Assembly: GCA_040877625.1 (NCBI GenBank) | Contig: JBBDNK010000002.1 | Span: 1 to 64,000, forward strand | DNA: 64,000 nt | Reading direction: 5' to 3' | From: Methylonatrum sp040877625 | GTDB taxonomy: Bacteria > Pseudomonadota > Gammaproteobacteria > Nitrococcales > Aquisalimonadaceae | In this document: positions 8,411 to 17,264 of the stretch, piece after piece | How the letters are laid out: the number at the start of each line of letters is the position of its first letter | Position numbering within the stretch: the stretch's first letter is position 1 | Translations under genes and position numbers: made by a program | Notes under the pieces: generated by a model | Databases searched by the model: none | What the model saw: the letters and a program-made list of their open reading frames with translations, nothing else | Told to the model about the DNA's origin: nothing

Positions 8411-9576
8411 ACTATCCGTACGTCACTGGCTGGGCGCACACACGTTTCGGCAAGCTCGACGACACGCTTGAGGGCCTGATCTGCCAAGTGGCCAATGCTG
8501 CCGTGACCGACGCCGGTCTGGAACACCGCGAAATCGACGCCATCTACGTTGGTCACTTCAACAGTGGCATGTCGGCGCAGCGGTGCTCCGGCGCGCTGGT
8601 TCTGGAGGCCAACGAAGCCTTCCGCTTCAAACCGGCAACGCGACTTGAGAATGCCTGTGCCAGCGGCTCGGCCGCGATGCATGCTGGTATCAACCATATA
8701 CTCGCCGGGCGCGGGCGCAACATACTGGTGGTTGGCGTCGAGAAGATGACACACCTGAACAGCGGCCAGGCAGGCGAATGCCTGCTTGGCGCCTGTTATC
8801 AGGCGGAGGAGAGCGCCACCAAAGGCGGTTTCGCCGGCATCTTCGGCAAGATCGCACAAACCTATGCCGACCGCTACGGTGATCAATCCGAGGGGCTGGC
8901 CATGATTGCGGCCAAGAACCACCGTAATGGCATGCATAACCCTTACGCCCAGTTGCGCAAGGATTTGGGTTTCGAATTCTGCAACATGATCTCCGAGAAG
9001 AACCCTCAGGTAGCCGGGCCCTTGCGCCGCACCGATTGTTCGCCGGTCTCCGACGGCGCCGCCGCCGTGGTGCTGACCGCTTCCGATGCCGTCAGTGCAG
9101 AGCGGCGGAAGGTGCGTTTCCGCTCCATTGCCCATGTCAACGACTACTTCCCCATGTCGCGTCGGGACATGAGTCAGCTGGCTGGTGCTCGGGAGGCCTG
9201 GCGGCATGCTTTGATGTCAGCCGGAATCGACTTGCTGGATCTGGATCTGGCCGAGGTGCACGATTGCTTCACCCAGGCCGAGTTGATGATATACGAGGCC
9301 ATGGGTCTGACTGAACCGGGCGAGGGTACCCGTGCCATCCGCGAAGGTTGGGTCGAGCGCGACGGCAAACTGCCGGTGAACCTCTCCGGCGGACTCAAGG
9401 CCAAGGGCCACCCGGTGGGCGCCACTGGCGTATCGATGCATGTGCTGGCAGCGATGCAGCTTGCCGGTGAGGCCCCGGAGGGCATGCAAGTGGCAGAGGC
9501 ACGGCTAGCTGGTGTTTTCAATATGGGCGGCGCGGGAGTGGTGAATTACGTCAGCGTCCTCGAGCGGGCAGAGTAA
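8407..9576 (+). CDS. SCP2-type thiolase / acetyl-CoA acetyltransferase
   Basis: 389 residues. The nucleophile cysteine C84 is in LENACASGSAAMHAG, and the active-site histidine is in GGLKAKGHPVGATG. The second cysteine of classical thiolases is absent: the C-terminal loop reads NMGGAGVVN, as in SCP-x/SCP2-like thiolases. Such enzymes cleave branched or bulky 3-ketoacyl-CoA esters. Coupled to the preceding acyl-CoA synthetase, it probably performs the final thiolytic step of the pathway. It is a full-length homologue with no sign of damage. Confidence 0.9.
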   Translation: MNYPYVTGWAHTRFGKLDDTLEGLICQVANAAVTDAGLEHREIDAIYVGHFNSGMSAQRCSGALVLEANEAFRFKPATRLENACASGSAAMHAGINHILAGRGRNILVVGVEKMTHLNSGQAGECLLGACYQAEESATKGGFAGIFGKIAQTYADRYGDQSEGLAMIAAKNHRNGMHNPYAQLRKDLGFEFCNMISEKNPQVAGPLRRTDCSPVSDGAAAVVLTASDAVSAERRKVRFRSIAHVNDYFPMSRRDMSQLAGAREAWRHALMSAGIDLLDLDLAEVHDCFTQAELMIYEAMGLTEPGEGTRAIREGWVERDGKLPVNLSGGLKAKGHPVGATGVSMHVLAAMQLAGEAPEGMQVAEARLAGVFNMGGAGVVNYVSVLERAE

Positions 9577-9652
9577 GCCTGCTCATCATGCGAATACCTT
9601 CGTCAGGGAGGCTTCTCGCCCCTATTCCGTCCTGGGTATACGGGAGACAATA

Positions 9653-10627
9653 ATGCACGCGATTCGAATCCATGAGTACGGCGGGCCCGAGGTCTTGCGT
9701 TGGGAAGAAGTGGAAGAGCCGACGCCCGCCGAAGGAGAGGTGCTGCTGCGCCACACTGCTGTCGGTCTCAATTTCATCGACGTCGCCTTTCGCGAAGGCC
9801 GTCGCGCGGCGCCGACCCCGCCGTTTACGCCGGGCATGGAAGGGGCCGGCGTGGTTGAGGCCGTTGGCCCCGGGGTGACAGGGATAGTAGAGGGCGACCG
9901 CGTCGCTTATGCCAGCCCTCCGGCCGGTGCCTATGCCGAATGGCGCGTGATGCCGGCGGCGCGGTTGGTGAAAGTTGCCGATGGCATTGATGACGAGACC
10001 GCCGCAGCCATGATGCTCAAGGGAATGACAGCGCAATACCTGCTGCGCCAGACCTACCCGGTACAGCCTGGCGAGGCGGTGCTGGTGCATGCCGCGGCCG
10101 GTGGCGTTGGCAGCCTGTTGTGTCAATGGGCGCGCCATCTGGGCGCTACCGTGATTGGTAACGTCGGCAACGACGAGAAGGCGGAACTTGCCCGCGGCTT
10201 CGGTTGCGAGCATCCCATTGTCTCCAGCCGTGACGACATTGTGGCGCGGGTGCGCGAGATCACCGGCGGCGCTGGTGTATCAGTGGTCTACGACTCACTG
10301 GGCGGCGAGACCTTTTACAAGTCCATGGACTGCCTGCGTCCGCGCGGCATGCTGGTGAGTTACGGTCAATCCAGCGGCCCCATCGAACCGCTTGACATCG
10401 GTGTGCTGGGCGCCAAGGGGGGCGTGTTTGTCACCCGTCCCAGCGTATTCGGTTACAGCGCCAAGCGCGAGGACATGCTTGCCATGGCCGGCGAGGTAAT
10501 GGAGATGATCGACTCCGGGAAACTCAGGATAGACATCCGCCAGCGTTACCCACTTGCCGAAGCGATGCATGCACACTGGGATCTGGAAGCGCGCCGTACC
10601 ACCGGCGCCACGGTCTTGCTTCCGTAA
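9653..10627 (+). CDS. Zinc-independent quinone oxidoreductase (MDR family)
   Basis: 324 residues, ATG 9653 after GGGAG. This is the usual length for NADPH:quinone reductase (QorA). The GroES-like N-terminal domain contains NFIDVAFREG and PGMEGAGVVEAVG. The nucleotide-binding motif AAAGGVGSLLCQWA lies near residue 145. No structural or catalytic zinc cysteines are seen. It may reduce a quinone or an enone intermediate. It follows the thiolase by 76 bp and probably belongs to the same transcript. Confidence 0.88.
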   Translation: MHAIRIHEYGGPEVLRWEEVEEPTPAEGEVLLRHTAVGLNFIDVAFREGRRAAPTPPFTPGMEGAGVVEAVGPGVTGIVEGDRVAYASPPAGAYAEWRVMPAARLVKVADGIDDETAAAMMLKGMTAQYLLRQTYPVQPGEAVLVHAAAGGVGSLLCQWARHLGATVIGNVGNDEKAELARGFGCEHPIVSSRDDIVARVREITGGAGVSVVYDSLGGETFYKSMDCLRPRGMLVSYGQSSGPIEPLDIGVLGAKGGVFVTRPSVFGYSAKREDMLAMAGEVMEMIDSGKLRIDIRQRYPLAEAMHAHWDLEARRTTGATVLLP

Positions 10628-10821
10628 TCCGCCAAGTCTCCGGGCGCAAGTCTGTCTTTTGCCAGTGAGCCCTAAAAGAAGAGTTTCGCTAGCCGCGGCG
10701 TTTGTTGGTCCGTGATCACACCCCGGGTGTTCTCGACAGCTACTTGCTGCCGGCCTGATGGAGGGTCGGCCGGTTCCATAAAGGCCGCCCTTGGATAACC
10801 CGCTATCAGCCGACCAGTGCC

Positions 10822-10843
10822 CTGTCCCCCGGGGCGGGGACAG
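10822..10843. repeat. REP-like inverted repeat, copy 2
   Basis: CTGTCCCC, loop CGGGGC, then GGGGACAG, continuing into ACG as copy 3 does. It is a near-perfect hairpin in the gap between the quinone oxidoreductase and the FAD monooxygenase genes. Confidence 0.65.
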
Positions 10844-11143
10844 ACGACGTTGCCCACCTGTGACATGGTTGAAGCTTGAGGATACTGCCCGTGTCAATGC
10901 GGAAAAGGCTTGGTCCAAAGCTATGCAAGAGAGGGGCGAGGATGGTGCCGCCGCGTTGCTAACGATTCGTTTGCAGGTAAGCGACTACAGACTTCGAGGC
11001 CGTCAACTTGCGAGCAAGTCTCCCCCGGGAGATAGCCGTTGGCTTCGCCGTGGGGCCAGCTGGTGAGCCGTGTCGTTTGGCACCTCTCGCAGCGGTCTTT
11101 TGATGTCCTTCGAAGATCTCCGGCAGTGCAGTGGGAGGGACAC

Positions 11144-11171
11144 TTGACACCCGGCGGGTATTACGTAATAA
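11144..11171 (+). promoter_or_regulatory. Candidate promoter for the FAD monooxygenase gene
   Basis: A consensus TTGACA at 11144-11149 is followed 16 bp later by TAATAA at 11166-11171. The -10 match is weak. A small palindrome TTACGTAA (11161-11168) overlaps it. The next start codon is at 11268. Confidence 0.35.
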
Positions 11172-11267
11172 GTAAAACATTCTATAAAGAGAAATTAGGC
11201 GGCCATCCCCAAGCGGAGCTTTGGTACAGCCTTAACGTCGAATTCGCTACGAGGAGAGTGCAAGGAC

Positions 11268-12548
11268 ATGAAAGTAATCATCAGCGGCGCCGGAATGGGC
11301 GGTCTTACTGCAGCGCTGGCCCTGCATCAAGCCGGGCACGAAGTCCGCGTGTTCGAGGCGGTACGCGACATTAAGCCGCTCGGCGTGGGTATCAACATTT
11401 TGCCTAATGCGGTGCGGGTATTCGAGGCCCTTGGGCTCAAGGAAATTCTCTGCGAGATGGGAATCCTGACCAAGGATGTGCACTACTTCAATCGCTATGG
11501 TCAGCGGTTTATAGAAGAGCCGCGGGGGCTACTTGCGGGCTACCGCGTGCCGCAGGTGTCTATCCACCGGGGTGAGACGCAGATGATTCTGCTTCGCACG
11601 GCGCAGGAGCGCATCGGCGCGGACGCCGTGGTGATGGGGCATCAACTGCTTGACTTCGAGAACCTCCCGGGCGGGCGGGTCAAAGCGGTTTTTACCAATC
11701 GCAATGACGGGCGTAACGTCTCCGAAACCGGCGATATCCTCATCGGTGCCGATGGGATCCACTCGACCGTGCGCCGAAAGATGTACCCGGACGAAGGCCC
11801 GGCCGTGCGGAATGGTCTGCTTGCCTACCGCGGTGCCACGGAGACGGAGCAATTCCTTGGCGGCACAAGCATGATCATGGCCGGTAATCCTCAGAGTCGG
11901 TTCTTCATGGCCTATCCCATGTCGGGGAGGCACCTCAGGCGTGGAAAGTCGTGGACGAATTGGGCCGCGGTCATGCCCGCGAAGGAGCGTAGTCAGGCCA
12001 TGCGCACCGAGGACTGGAACCGCACCGCGGATCTCAATGATTTTCTGCCCGCGTACGAAGACTGGAAGTTCGACTGGCTCGATATTCCCGCGCTTATCCG
12101 CGGCGCGCCGGAGGTATACGAGTTTCCGTTCGTCGATCGCGACCCGCTGCCTTCCTGGAGTCAGGGCCACGTGACATTGCTGGGCGATGCCGCCCATCCC
12201 ATGCATCCGTGGGGTTCGAGCGGCGCTACGCTCTCGTTTGTTGATGCGTATGTGCTGACCGACGCTCTTACGCGCAACGACAGCGTTGAGAAAGCATTCG
12301 AGGAATACGAAGCAGTGCAGCGCAAAGTAACGACCAATGTGATCAACGAAAACAGACGCTGCGGCCCGGTGGATTTCATGGCGACCGTGGAGGAACTCGC
12401 GCCTAACGGCTTCGACAACATCGACGATGTAATCTCTCCGCAAGAGTTGCACGAGCTGGTGATGCGTTACAAGCCAGTTGCCGCCTTCGATAAAGACACT
12501 GTCAATGCGCCTGCGGAAATCAAGCCGCGCAAAGCGGTGCGAGCGTAA
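11268..12548 (+). CDS. FAD-dependent monooxygenase (salicylate / hydroxynicotinate hydroxylase type)
   Basis: 426 residues, ATG after GAGGAGAG. The single-component flavin aromatic hydroxylase fold is shown by the Rossmann motif GAGMGG (7-12) with GVGINILPNA after it, the DG motif GADGIHSTVRRK, and the GD motif LLGDAAHPMHPWG. These enzymes use NAD(P)H and O2 to hydroxylate an activated ring, often with decarboxylation. The nearest characterised types I can name are salicylate 1-monooxygenase and 6-hydroxynicotinate 3-monooxygenase; the sequence does not decide between them. It precedes the ABC importer genes, which may bring in its substrate. Confidence 0.88.
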   Translation: MKVIISGAGMGGLTAALALHQAGHEVRVFEAVRDIKPLGVGINILPNAVRVFEALGLKEILCEMGILTKDVHYFNRYGQRFIEEPRGLLAGYRVPQVSIHRGETQMILLRTAQERIGADAVVMGHQLLDFENLPGGRVKAVFTNRNDGRNVSETGDILIGADGIHSTVRRKMYPDEGPAVRNGLLAYRGATETEQFLGGTSMIMAGNPQSRFFMAYPMSGRHLRRGKSWTNWAAVMPAKERSQAMRTEDWNRTADLNDFLPAYEDWKFDWLDIPALIRGAPEVYEFPFVDRDPLPSWSQGHVTLLGDAAHPMHPWGSSGATLSFVDAYVLTDALTRNDSVEKAFEEYEAVQRKVTTNVINENRRCGPVDFMATVEELAPNGFDNIDDVISPQELHELVMRYKPVAAFDKDTVNAPAEIKPRKAVRA

Positions 12549-12641
12549 CGAAAGTACAAGTACATAGATAAAGTTCGGGTGGGGCAGGGTAATCCCCGGC
12601 CGGTTCACCTGATAGAAAATGAAATGGCAGGAGGAGAGGGT

Positions 12642-13829
12642 ATGACTACGCGTTCTTCAAGGCGCCACACTGGCGCATGGCTGGCAGTTACGATGGGCCT
12701 GGGCATTGCTCTGGCGTTCCTTTCGGGTACTGCGCAAGCGCAGCGGGACGAACCAGTGAAGCTTGGCGTATTGCTGGCATTGACTGGCGGGTCCGGTCAG
12801 TTGGGTCAAATGATGCTACAGGGCAGCGCGCTGGCTGCGGACGAGATCAACGAAGCGGGCGGGATCCGGGGCCGGCCTCTGGAACTCGTTCCCGAGGATA
12901 GTCGTGGGCTTGCGCGGCAGGGGTTGGACGGACTGCGTAAGTTGATTGACGTCGACAGGGTACAGGTCGCCATCACAGGCTGGACCCCCGTGGTCGTTGC
13001 TGTAGCGCCGGTGGCGGAGCGCCGGGAAGTGTACTTGATATCTGCTAGCACCGCCACGCCAGCGGTTCGTGGTTTGTCTCCGTACTTCCAGTCGGCCTGG
13101 ATGTATGACGATGCGAGCGTGAAAGCGCTTCTCCCATACGCGAAGGAGCATCTGGACGTTCAGCGACTGGGTCTGTTTACAATTCAGAACGACCTGGGTC
13201 TCGCGTTGGCCCCACCCATCAAACAGGCATGGGACAGTATGGGCGGCGAGTTGGTGGCCGAGGAGTCACATCAGGCAGCAGAGACGAATTTCCGCCCCAG
13301 CCTGATGAGAATGTTGCATCGGAATCCTGATGCCATCTTCGTCACAAGCTCCGTCGGCCATCAAGCAGCCCAGATCATCCGTCAGGCGAGGGAGTTGGGG
13401 TACCAGGGGCTGTTTCTGTCCAACGGCTATATCGAGGCTCCGGAAGTGATGGGGCTGGGCAGTCGGGCCGATGGCACCTACTACAATTCGGCTGACTACG
13501 ATCCGAGCGGTGATCGTGAACTCACCGCCACCTTCGCCCGGAACTTCAGGGACAGGCATGATCGTTTGCCGAATATCCATGAGGCCAACCACTATGACCT
13601 CGTCTACATGTACAAGAAAGCTGCAGAAGCACTGATAGACGAGGGTAAACCGGTAACCGGCGCCAGCGTACGTGAATACTTCGTCAACAACATGCCCACT
13701 TACGAGGGCGCTGCCGGCGACTACGCCTTCAATTTTGAAGATGGCAGCGTCGTTCGCTCAATGGTGGTCAAGACGTTCAAGGACGGGGAGGCCGTCATAG
13801 TCAAGGCCCTCGAGGCCACGGACCTCTAG
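12642..13829 (+). CDS. livK: Branched-chain-amino-acid-type ABC substrate-binding protein
   Basis: 395 residues from ATG 12642, placed after AGGAGGAGAG; an upstream in-frame start lacks a ribosome site. The signal peptide spans residues 1 to about 33, with hydrophobic core LAVTMGLGIALAFL and cleavage after AQA. The mature part opens with EPVKLGVLLALTGGSG, the standard start of Peripla_BP_6 (LivJ-like) receptors. Such receptors often bind aromatic or organic acids rather than leucine in catabolic clusters. It leads a five-gene importer set in the order K-H-M-G-F. Confidence 0.9.
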   Translation: MTTRSSRRHTGAWLAVTMGLGIALAFLSGTAQAQRDEPVKLGVLLALTGGSGQLGQMMLQGSALAADEINEAGGIRGRPLELVPEDSRGLARQGLDGLRKLIDVDRVQVAITGWTPVVVAVAPVAERREVYLISASTATPAVRGLSPYFQSAWMYDDASVKALLPYAKEHLDVQRLGLFTIQNDLGLALAPPIKQAWDSMGGELVAEESHQAAETNFRPSLMRMLHRNPDAIFVTSSVGHQAAQIIRQARELGYQGLFLSNGYIEAPEVMGLGSRADGTYYNSADYDPSGDRELTATFARNFRDRHDRLPNIHEANHYDLVYMYKKAAEALIDEGKPVTGASVREYFVNNMPTYEGAAGDYAFNFEDGSVVRSMVVKTFKDGEAVIVKALEATDL

Positions 13830-13882
13830 TAGTTCCCACGGGCGGTTAGTGGCGCACTGGGGTGAGCCCGGGGAGATAAGGG

Positions 13883-14776
13883 ATGGATACGTCAACATTG
13901 CTCGCAAACCTGCTGATTGACGGTTTGGTTACAGGCAGTCTGTACGCTCTGGTCGCGATTGGGTTCTCGTTAATGTGGTGGCTTTCCGACATCGTGCACC
14001 TGGCCCACGGCGGGGTCATGCTGGTGGCCGGTTATGTTGTCTTCGCGGTGGTGGCGGCGCTGGGGTGGCCATTGGCTTTAGGGCTGCTGTTGAGCTTGCT
14101 GGTAGTGATGGCGTTGAGCCTGATCATCGACGAAGTGATCTACAGGCCGCTGCAGGAGCGCAAGACGAGTGAGATGGGGCTAATCACCGCGTCGCTGGGA
14201 ATTCTGATCGCGCTCGAGTTTGGCTTGATTATTACGTTCGGGCCGGAGGGGGTGTCCGCGGATGCAGGTGGACTGCGTGCGCCGCTCGCCTCGCCCATGC
14301 TGATGGCGTTTGATGGATACTCCGTCCTCGTGTTGGGCACAGCCTTGGTGGCTTTTGCCGCCTTGGGGCTGTTTATGGGGTACACCCGGATCGGCAGGGA
14401 ATTGCGGGCTGTTGCGGAGAATCGCCATTTGGCTCGCGTGCTGGGTATTGACGGGCGAAAGGCGCAACGTATCACCTGCATGCTGGCAGCGGCCCTGGTG
14501 GTGCCGGTGAGCGCCTTCTACCTGTTCAATGTCGGGGTGACGCCTCATGAGATTCTTTACATCATTCTGATTGCCGCGGCAGTGGCGATCATCGGTGGGC
14601 GCGGAAGTATTGCCGGTGCGCTGTTGGCGGGGTTGGTCGTTGGTGTCACCGAAAGCGTCATGGTCTGGTTCTTCGATTCCGGTTGGCGCCTTGTCGTCAC
14701 CTTTGGCCTGCTGTATGCGTTGCTGCTGATCCGTCCGCAAGGCCTATTTGGCAAAGTTTCAACAGGTAAGCCTTAA
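13883..14776 (+). CDS. livH: LivH-type ABC permease
   Basis: 297 residues, ATG after GGGGAGATAAGGG. It is a very hydrophobic protein with about eight membrane segments, opening LLIDGLVTGSLYALVAIGFS, the normal LivH N-terminus, and holding the conserved GRELRAVAENRHLARVLGID cytoplasmic loop. It forms the inner-membrane channel with LivM. The gene follows the binding protein by 53 bp and precedes livM by 18 bp. Confidence 0.92.
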   Translation: MDTSTLLANLLIDGLVTGSLYALVAIGFSLMWWLSDIVHLAHGGVMLVAGYVVFAVVAALGWPLALGLLLSLLVVMALSLIIDEVIYRPLQERKTSEMGLITASLGILIALEFGLIITFGPEGVSADAGGLRAPLASPMLMAFDGYSVLVLGTALVAFAALGLFMGYTRIGRELRAVAENRHLARVLGIDGRKAQRITCMLAAALVVPVSAFYLFNVGVTPHEILYIILIAAAVAIIGGRGSIAGALLAGLVVGVTESVMVWFFDSGWRLVVTFGLLYALLLIRPQGLFGKVSTGKP

Positions 14777-14794
14777 ACGGCGGAGGGTAGCGTC

Positions 14795-15679
14795 ATCGAA
14801 TACCTTGTTCATCTGGCAACGTTGCTCGCGATCTTTCTGATCCTGGCGACCTCGCTGGACCTGCTGGTCGGCTATACCGGCTTGCTGTCTCTGGCTCACG
14901 CCGTCTTTTTCGGCATCGGCGCCTATGCGAGTGCACTACTGACCACGCAGTTGGGCTGGCCTCCATTCCTGGCAATCCTGATTGGCATGCTGGCCGCGGC
15001 GCTAGTGAGCGCCATAATCGCTCTGCCATCGATCCGCGTGCACGACATCTACTTACTTATTATCACCATTGCGGTGCAGATCGTATTCACCACGGTGCTG
15101 CTGAATTGGACCAGCGTCACCGGCGGACCCGCCGGCGTGCCGCGGATTCCACGGCTCAGCGTGTTTGGCTACCCCTTGTCGGGTTACTCATTCCTGGTCT
15201 TCGCTGTGATGTCGATGGCGATTTGGCTGTACCTGTTCTGGATACTGGTACGCACGCCCTTCGGGCGGCTGTTGCAGGCAGTGCGTGACGACGAAACTGG
15301 CTGCCGGGTGTTGGGCAAAAACGTTGCGGCAACCAAGATCGTGATTTTCGCCTTCTCAGCGACAGCGGCGGCATTTGCCGGAAGCCTCTATGCGCACTAC
15401 GCCTCCTATGTGGATCCGACCGGCTTCGACATTAATGTCTCAATTCTGATCTTGTTGATGGTGATGCTTGGGGGAGCTGGAACGTTGAAAGGGCCCGTAT
15501 TCGGCACGGTCATACTGATGCTGTTGCCGGAAGCGCTCAAGTTCACGCCGCTACCGACCGGTGTCGCGGCTCCCGCCCAGCAATTACTTTACGGCGTGCT
15601 GTTGGTGCTGGTGGTGTATTTCCGGCCTCAAGGGCTATTTGGCAAGTCGCGCCGCACGGCTGTTGCTACCGCACACTAA
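14795..15679 (+). CDS. livM: LivM-type ABC permease, probable ATC start
   Basis: 294 residues if started at ATC 14795. The first canonical codon in frame is TTG 14822, which would cut into the first membrane helix and lies 34 bp from any ribosome site. GGAGGG at 14782-14787 sits exactly 7 nt before ATC 14795, and the residues from there (IEYLVHLATLLAIFLILATS) match the usual LivM beginning. About nine membrane segments follow, with GYTGLLSLAHAVFFGIGAYA and the loop LLQAVRDDETGCRVLGKNV. A sequencing error or a CTG start at 14813 are alternatives. Confidence 0.85.
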   Translation: MEYLVHLATLLAIFLILATSLDLLVGYTGLLSLAHAVFFGIGAYASALLTTQLGWPPFLAILIGMLAAALVSAIIALPSIRVHDIYLLIITIAVQIVFTTVLLNWTSVTGGPAGVPRIPRLSVFGYPLSGYSFLVFAVMSMAIWLYLFWILVRTPFGRLLQAVRDDETGCRVLGKNVAATKIVIFAFSATAAAFAGSLYAHYASYVDPTGFDINVSILILLMVMLGGAGTLKGPVFGTVILMLLPEALKFTPLPTGVAAPAQQLLYGVLLVLVVYFRPQGLFGKSRRTAVATAH

Positions 15680-15689
15680 GGGAGGGGGC

Positions 15690-16451
15690 ATGGAAGCGAT
15701 ACTTTCAGCGACCGACATCAAAAAACGCTTCTTCGGTATTTCCGTGCTCAACGGCGTTTCCTTGCAAGTGCCGCGCGGAAGGGTTACTGCGCTGGTAGGC
15801 TCCAACGGCGCTGGTAAATCCACCCTGCTAAACCTGATCTCGGGGTTGTTGACCGCAGATGAGGGGGCAATCTTCCTGGATGGCCAGGATGTGACGAATC
15901 TGCCCGCCCATACCCGCGCCCGTTCCGGTCTCGCGCGCTCCTTCCAGCATCCGCGCAGCTTTCGTTCCCTGACAGTGCTGGATTCCGTGCTTCTGGGAAG
16001 CGTTCCGGCGTCGCAGGAGACGTTGCCACAAGGTCTGATGGCGGCGCTACGGGGCAAGCCCGTGGCCGAGAGCGAGCGGGTTGCGGCGGCCAAGCGGGTG
16101 CTAGAACGGTGTCGGCTCGATCATCGGATCGATACGCCGGCCGCCGATTTGACCTACGGCGAGCGCAAGCTCTTGATGTTGGCCCAGATCCTTGCCTTCG
16201 ACGGCAAGTTGTTCTGCTTCGATGAGCTTTGTGCGGGTCTGGAGCAGGACGTAATCGACCATGTGGGCGGTATCTTTCGACAACTCGCCGACGACGGCAA
16301 GAGCGTACTGTTCATCGAGCACAATCTCCAGCTAGTCCGCGACCTTGCGGACCACGTGATCTTTCTGAACACGGGCACTGTTTTCCGTGAGGGTGATAGC
16401 GCTGCCGTGCTGGAAGATCCGGAGGTTGTCCGACTGTATCTGGGGCAATGA
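15690..16451 (+). CDS. livG: LivG-type ABC ATPase
   Basis: 253 residues from ATG 15690, directly after GGGAGGGGGC; longer in-frame readings run back into livM. Walker A is VGSNGAGKST (near residue 36), the signature region is LTYGERK rather than LSGGQ, as is common in LivG, and Walker B is LFCFDELCAGL. It supplies ATP hydrolysis with LivF. Its stop overlaps the livF start by four bases. Confidence 0.92.
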   Translation: MEAILSATDIKKRFFGISVLNGVSLQVPRGRVTALVGSNGAGKSTLLNLISGLLTADEGAIFLDGQDVTNLPAHTRARSGLARSFQHPRSFRSLTVLDSVLLGSVPASQETLPQGLMAALRGKPVAESERVAAAKRVLERCRLDHRIDTPAADLTYGERKLLMLAQILAFDGKLFCFDELCAGLEQDVIDHVGGIFRQLADDGKSVLFIEHNLQLVRDLADHVIFLNTGTVFREGDSAAVLEDPEVVRLYLGQ

Positions 16452-17230
16452 ACATGACGAGTATGCACCAAATCAAGCAAATCGGTGCGGCCACGGACGA
16501 AGCGACTTTGGCGGCGGGGCCGCTACTCTCGGCTGCCGGAATCAGTAGTGGTTACGGTGGCAACATGGTGTTACGGGACGTGGCGTTCGCCCTGCAGCCG
16601 GGTGAGGTGTGTGGCGTCATCGGTCCCAACGGAGCCGGCAAAACGACCCTGCTTAGCACCCTGTATGGTTTGTTGCCGCTGGCAACCGGCAATGTCTGCT
16701 ATGCCGGGGAGGATATCAGCGCGCTCACTCCTCAGCAGCGACGCTTGCGCGGCGTCAGCTACGTTCCACAGGAAAATAATGTCTTTCCCAACCTCACAGT
16801 GGTAGAGAACATGGAGCTCGCGCTCACTGGACGGCCCGAGCTGCGCAAGGCTAGGCGTTTTGGCCAGCGGCTTGAGTACATTTTTAACCTGTTTCCGCGC
16901 CTGGCCGAGCGCCGAAAGCAGCCGGCCGGCCTGATGAGTGGAGGCGAGCAGCGCATGGTGGCCATCTCCATCGGTCTCATGGCCGAGCCACGCGTGCTGC
17001 TGTTGGACGAGCCGACAACGGGGCTGGCGCCGAATATCGTTCATCAGCTTATGGAAACGATTCAGACGCTTAACCGAACCGAGGCTATCTCCACCATCAT
17101 TGTTGAGCAGAACATCATGGCCATGCTACGGATCGTCAATTCTCTGTATTTGATGAAGGACGGCCGTAGTCGGCGTTACGAAGGTGCCCCCGAGGACATC
17201 GCCAAGCAGAAGATCTGGGAGTACCTGTAA
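16448..17230 (+). CDS. livF: LivF-type ABC ATPase
   Basis: 260 residues, with an N-terminal extension of about 25 residues over standard LivF. Walker A is GPNGAGKTT, the signature is MSGGEQRMV, and Walker B is VLLLDEPTTGLAP. The start overlaps livG (ATGA). It completes the five-component importer. A start at ATG 16457 would shorten it by three residues and cannot be excluded. Confidence 0.92.
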   Translation: MNMTSMHQIKQIGAATDEATLAAGPLLSAAGISSGYGGNMVLRDVAFALQPGEVCGVIGPNGAGKTTLLSTLYGLLPLATGNVCYAGEDISALTPQQRRLRGVSYVPQENNVFPNLTVVENMELALTGRPELRKARRFGQRLEYIFNLFPRLAERRKQPAGLMSGGEQRMVAISIGLMAEPRVLLLDEPTTGLAPNIVHQLMETIQTLNRTEAISTIIVEQNIMAMLRIVNSLYLMKDGRSRRYEGAPEDIAKQKIWEYL

Positions 17231-17264
17231 GGTTCCAATAATCTGAACATCTTGGGGGGTATAT

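Larger units (their letters stand above)
10628..11267. other. Long intergenic region with REP-like repeat
   Basis: No protein I recognise is encoded on either strand. It contains the inverted repeat at 10822 and, near its right end, a promoter-like TTGACA. Confidence 0.5.
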
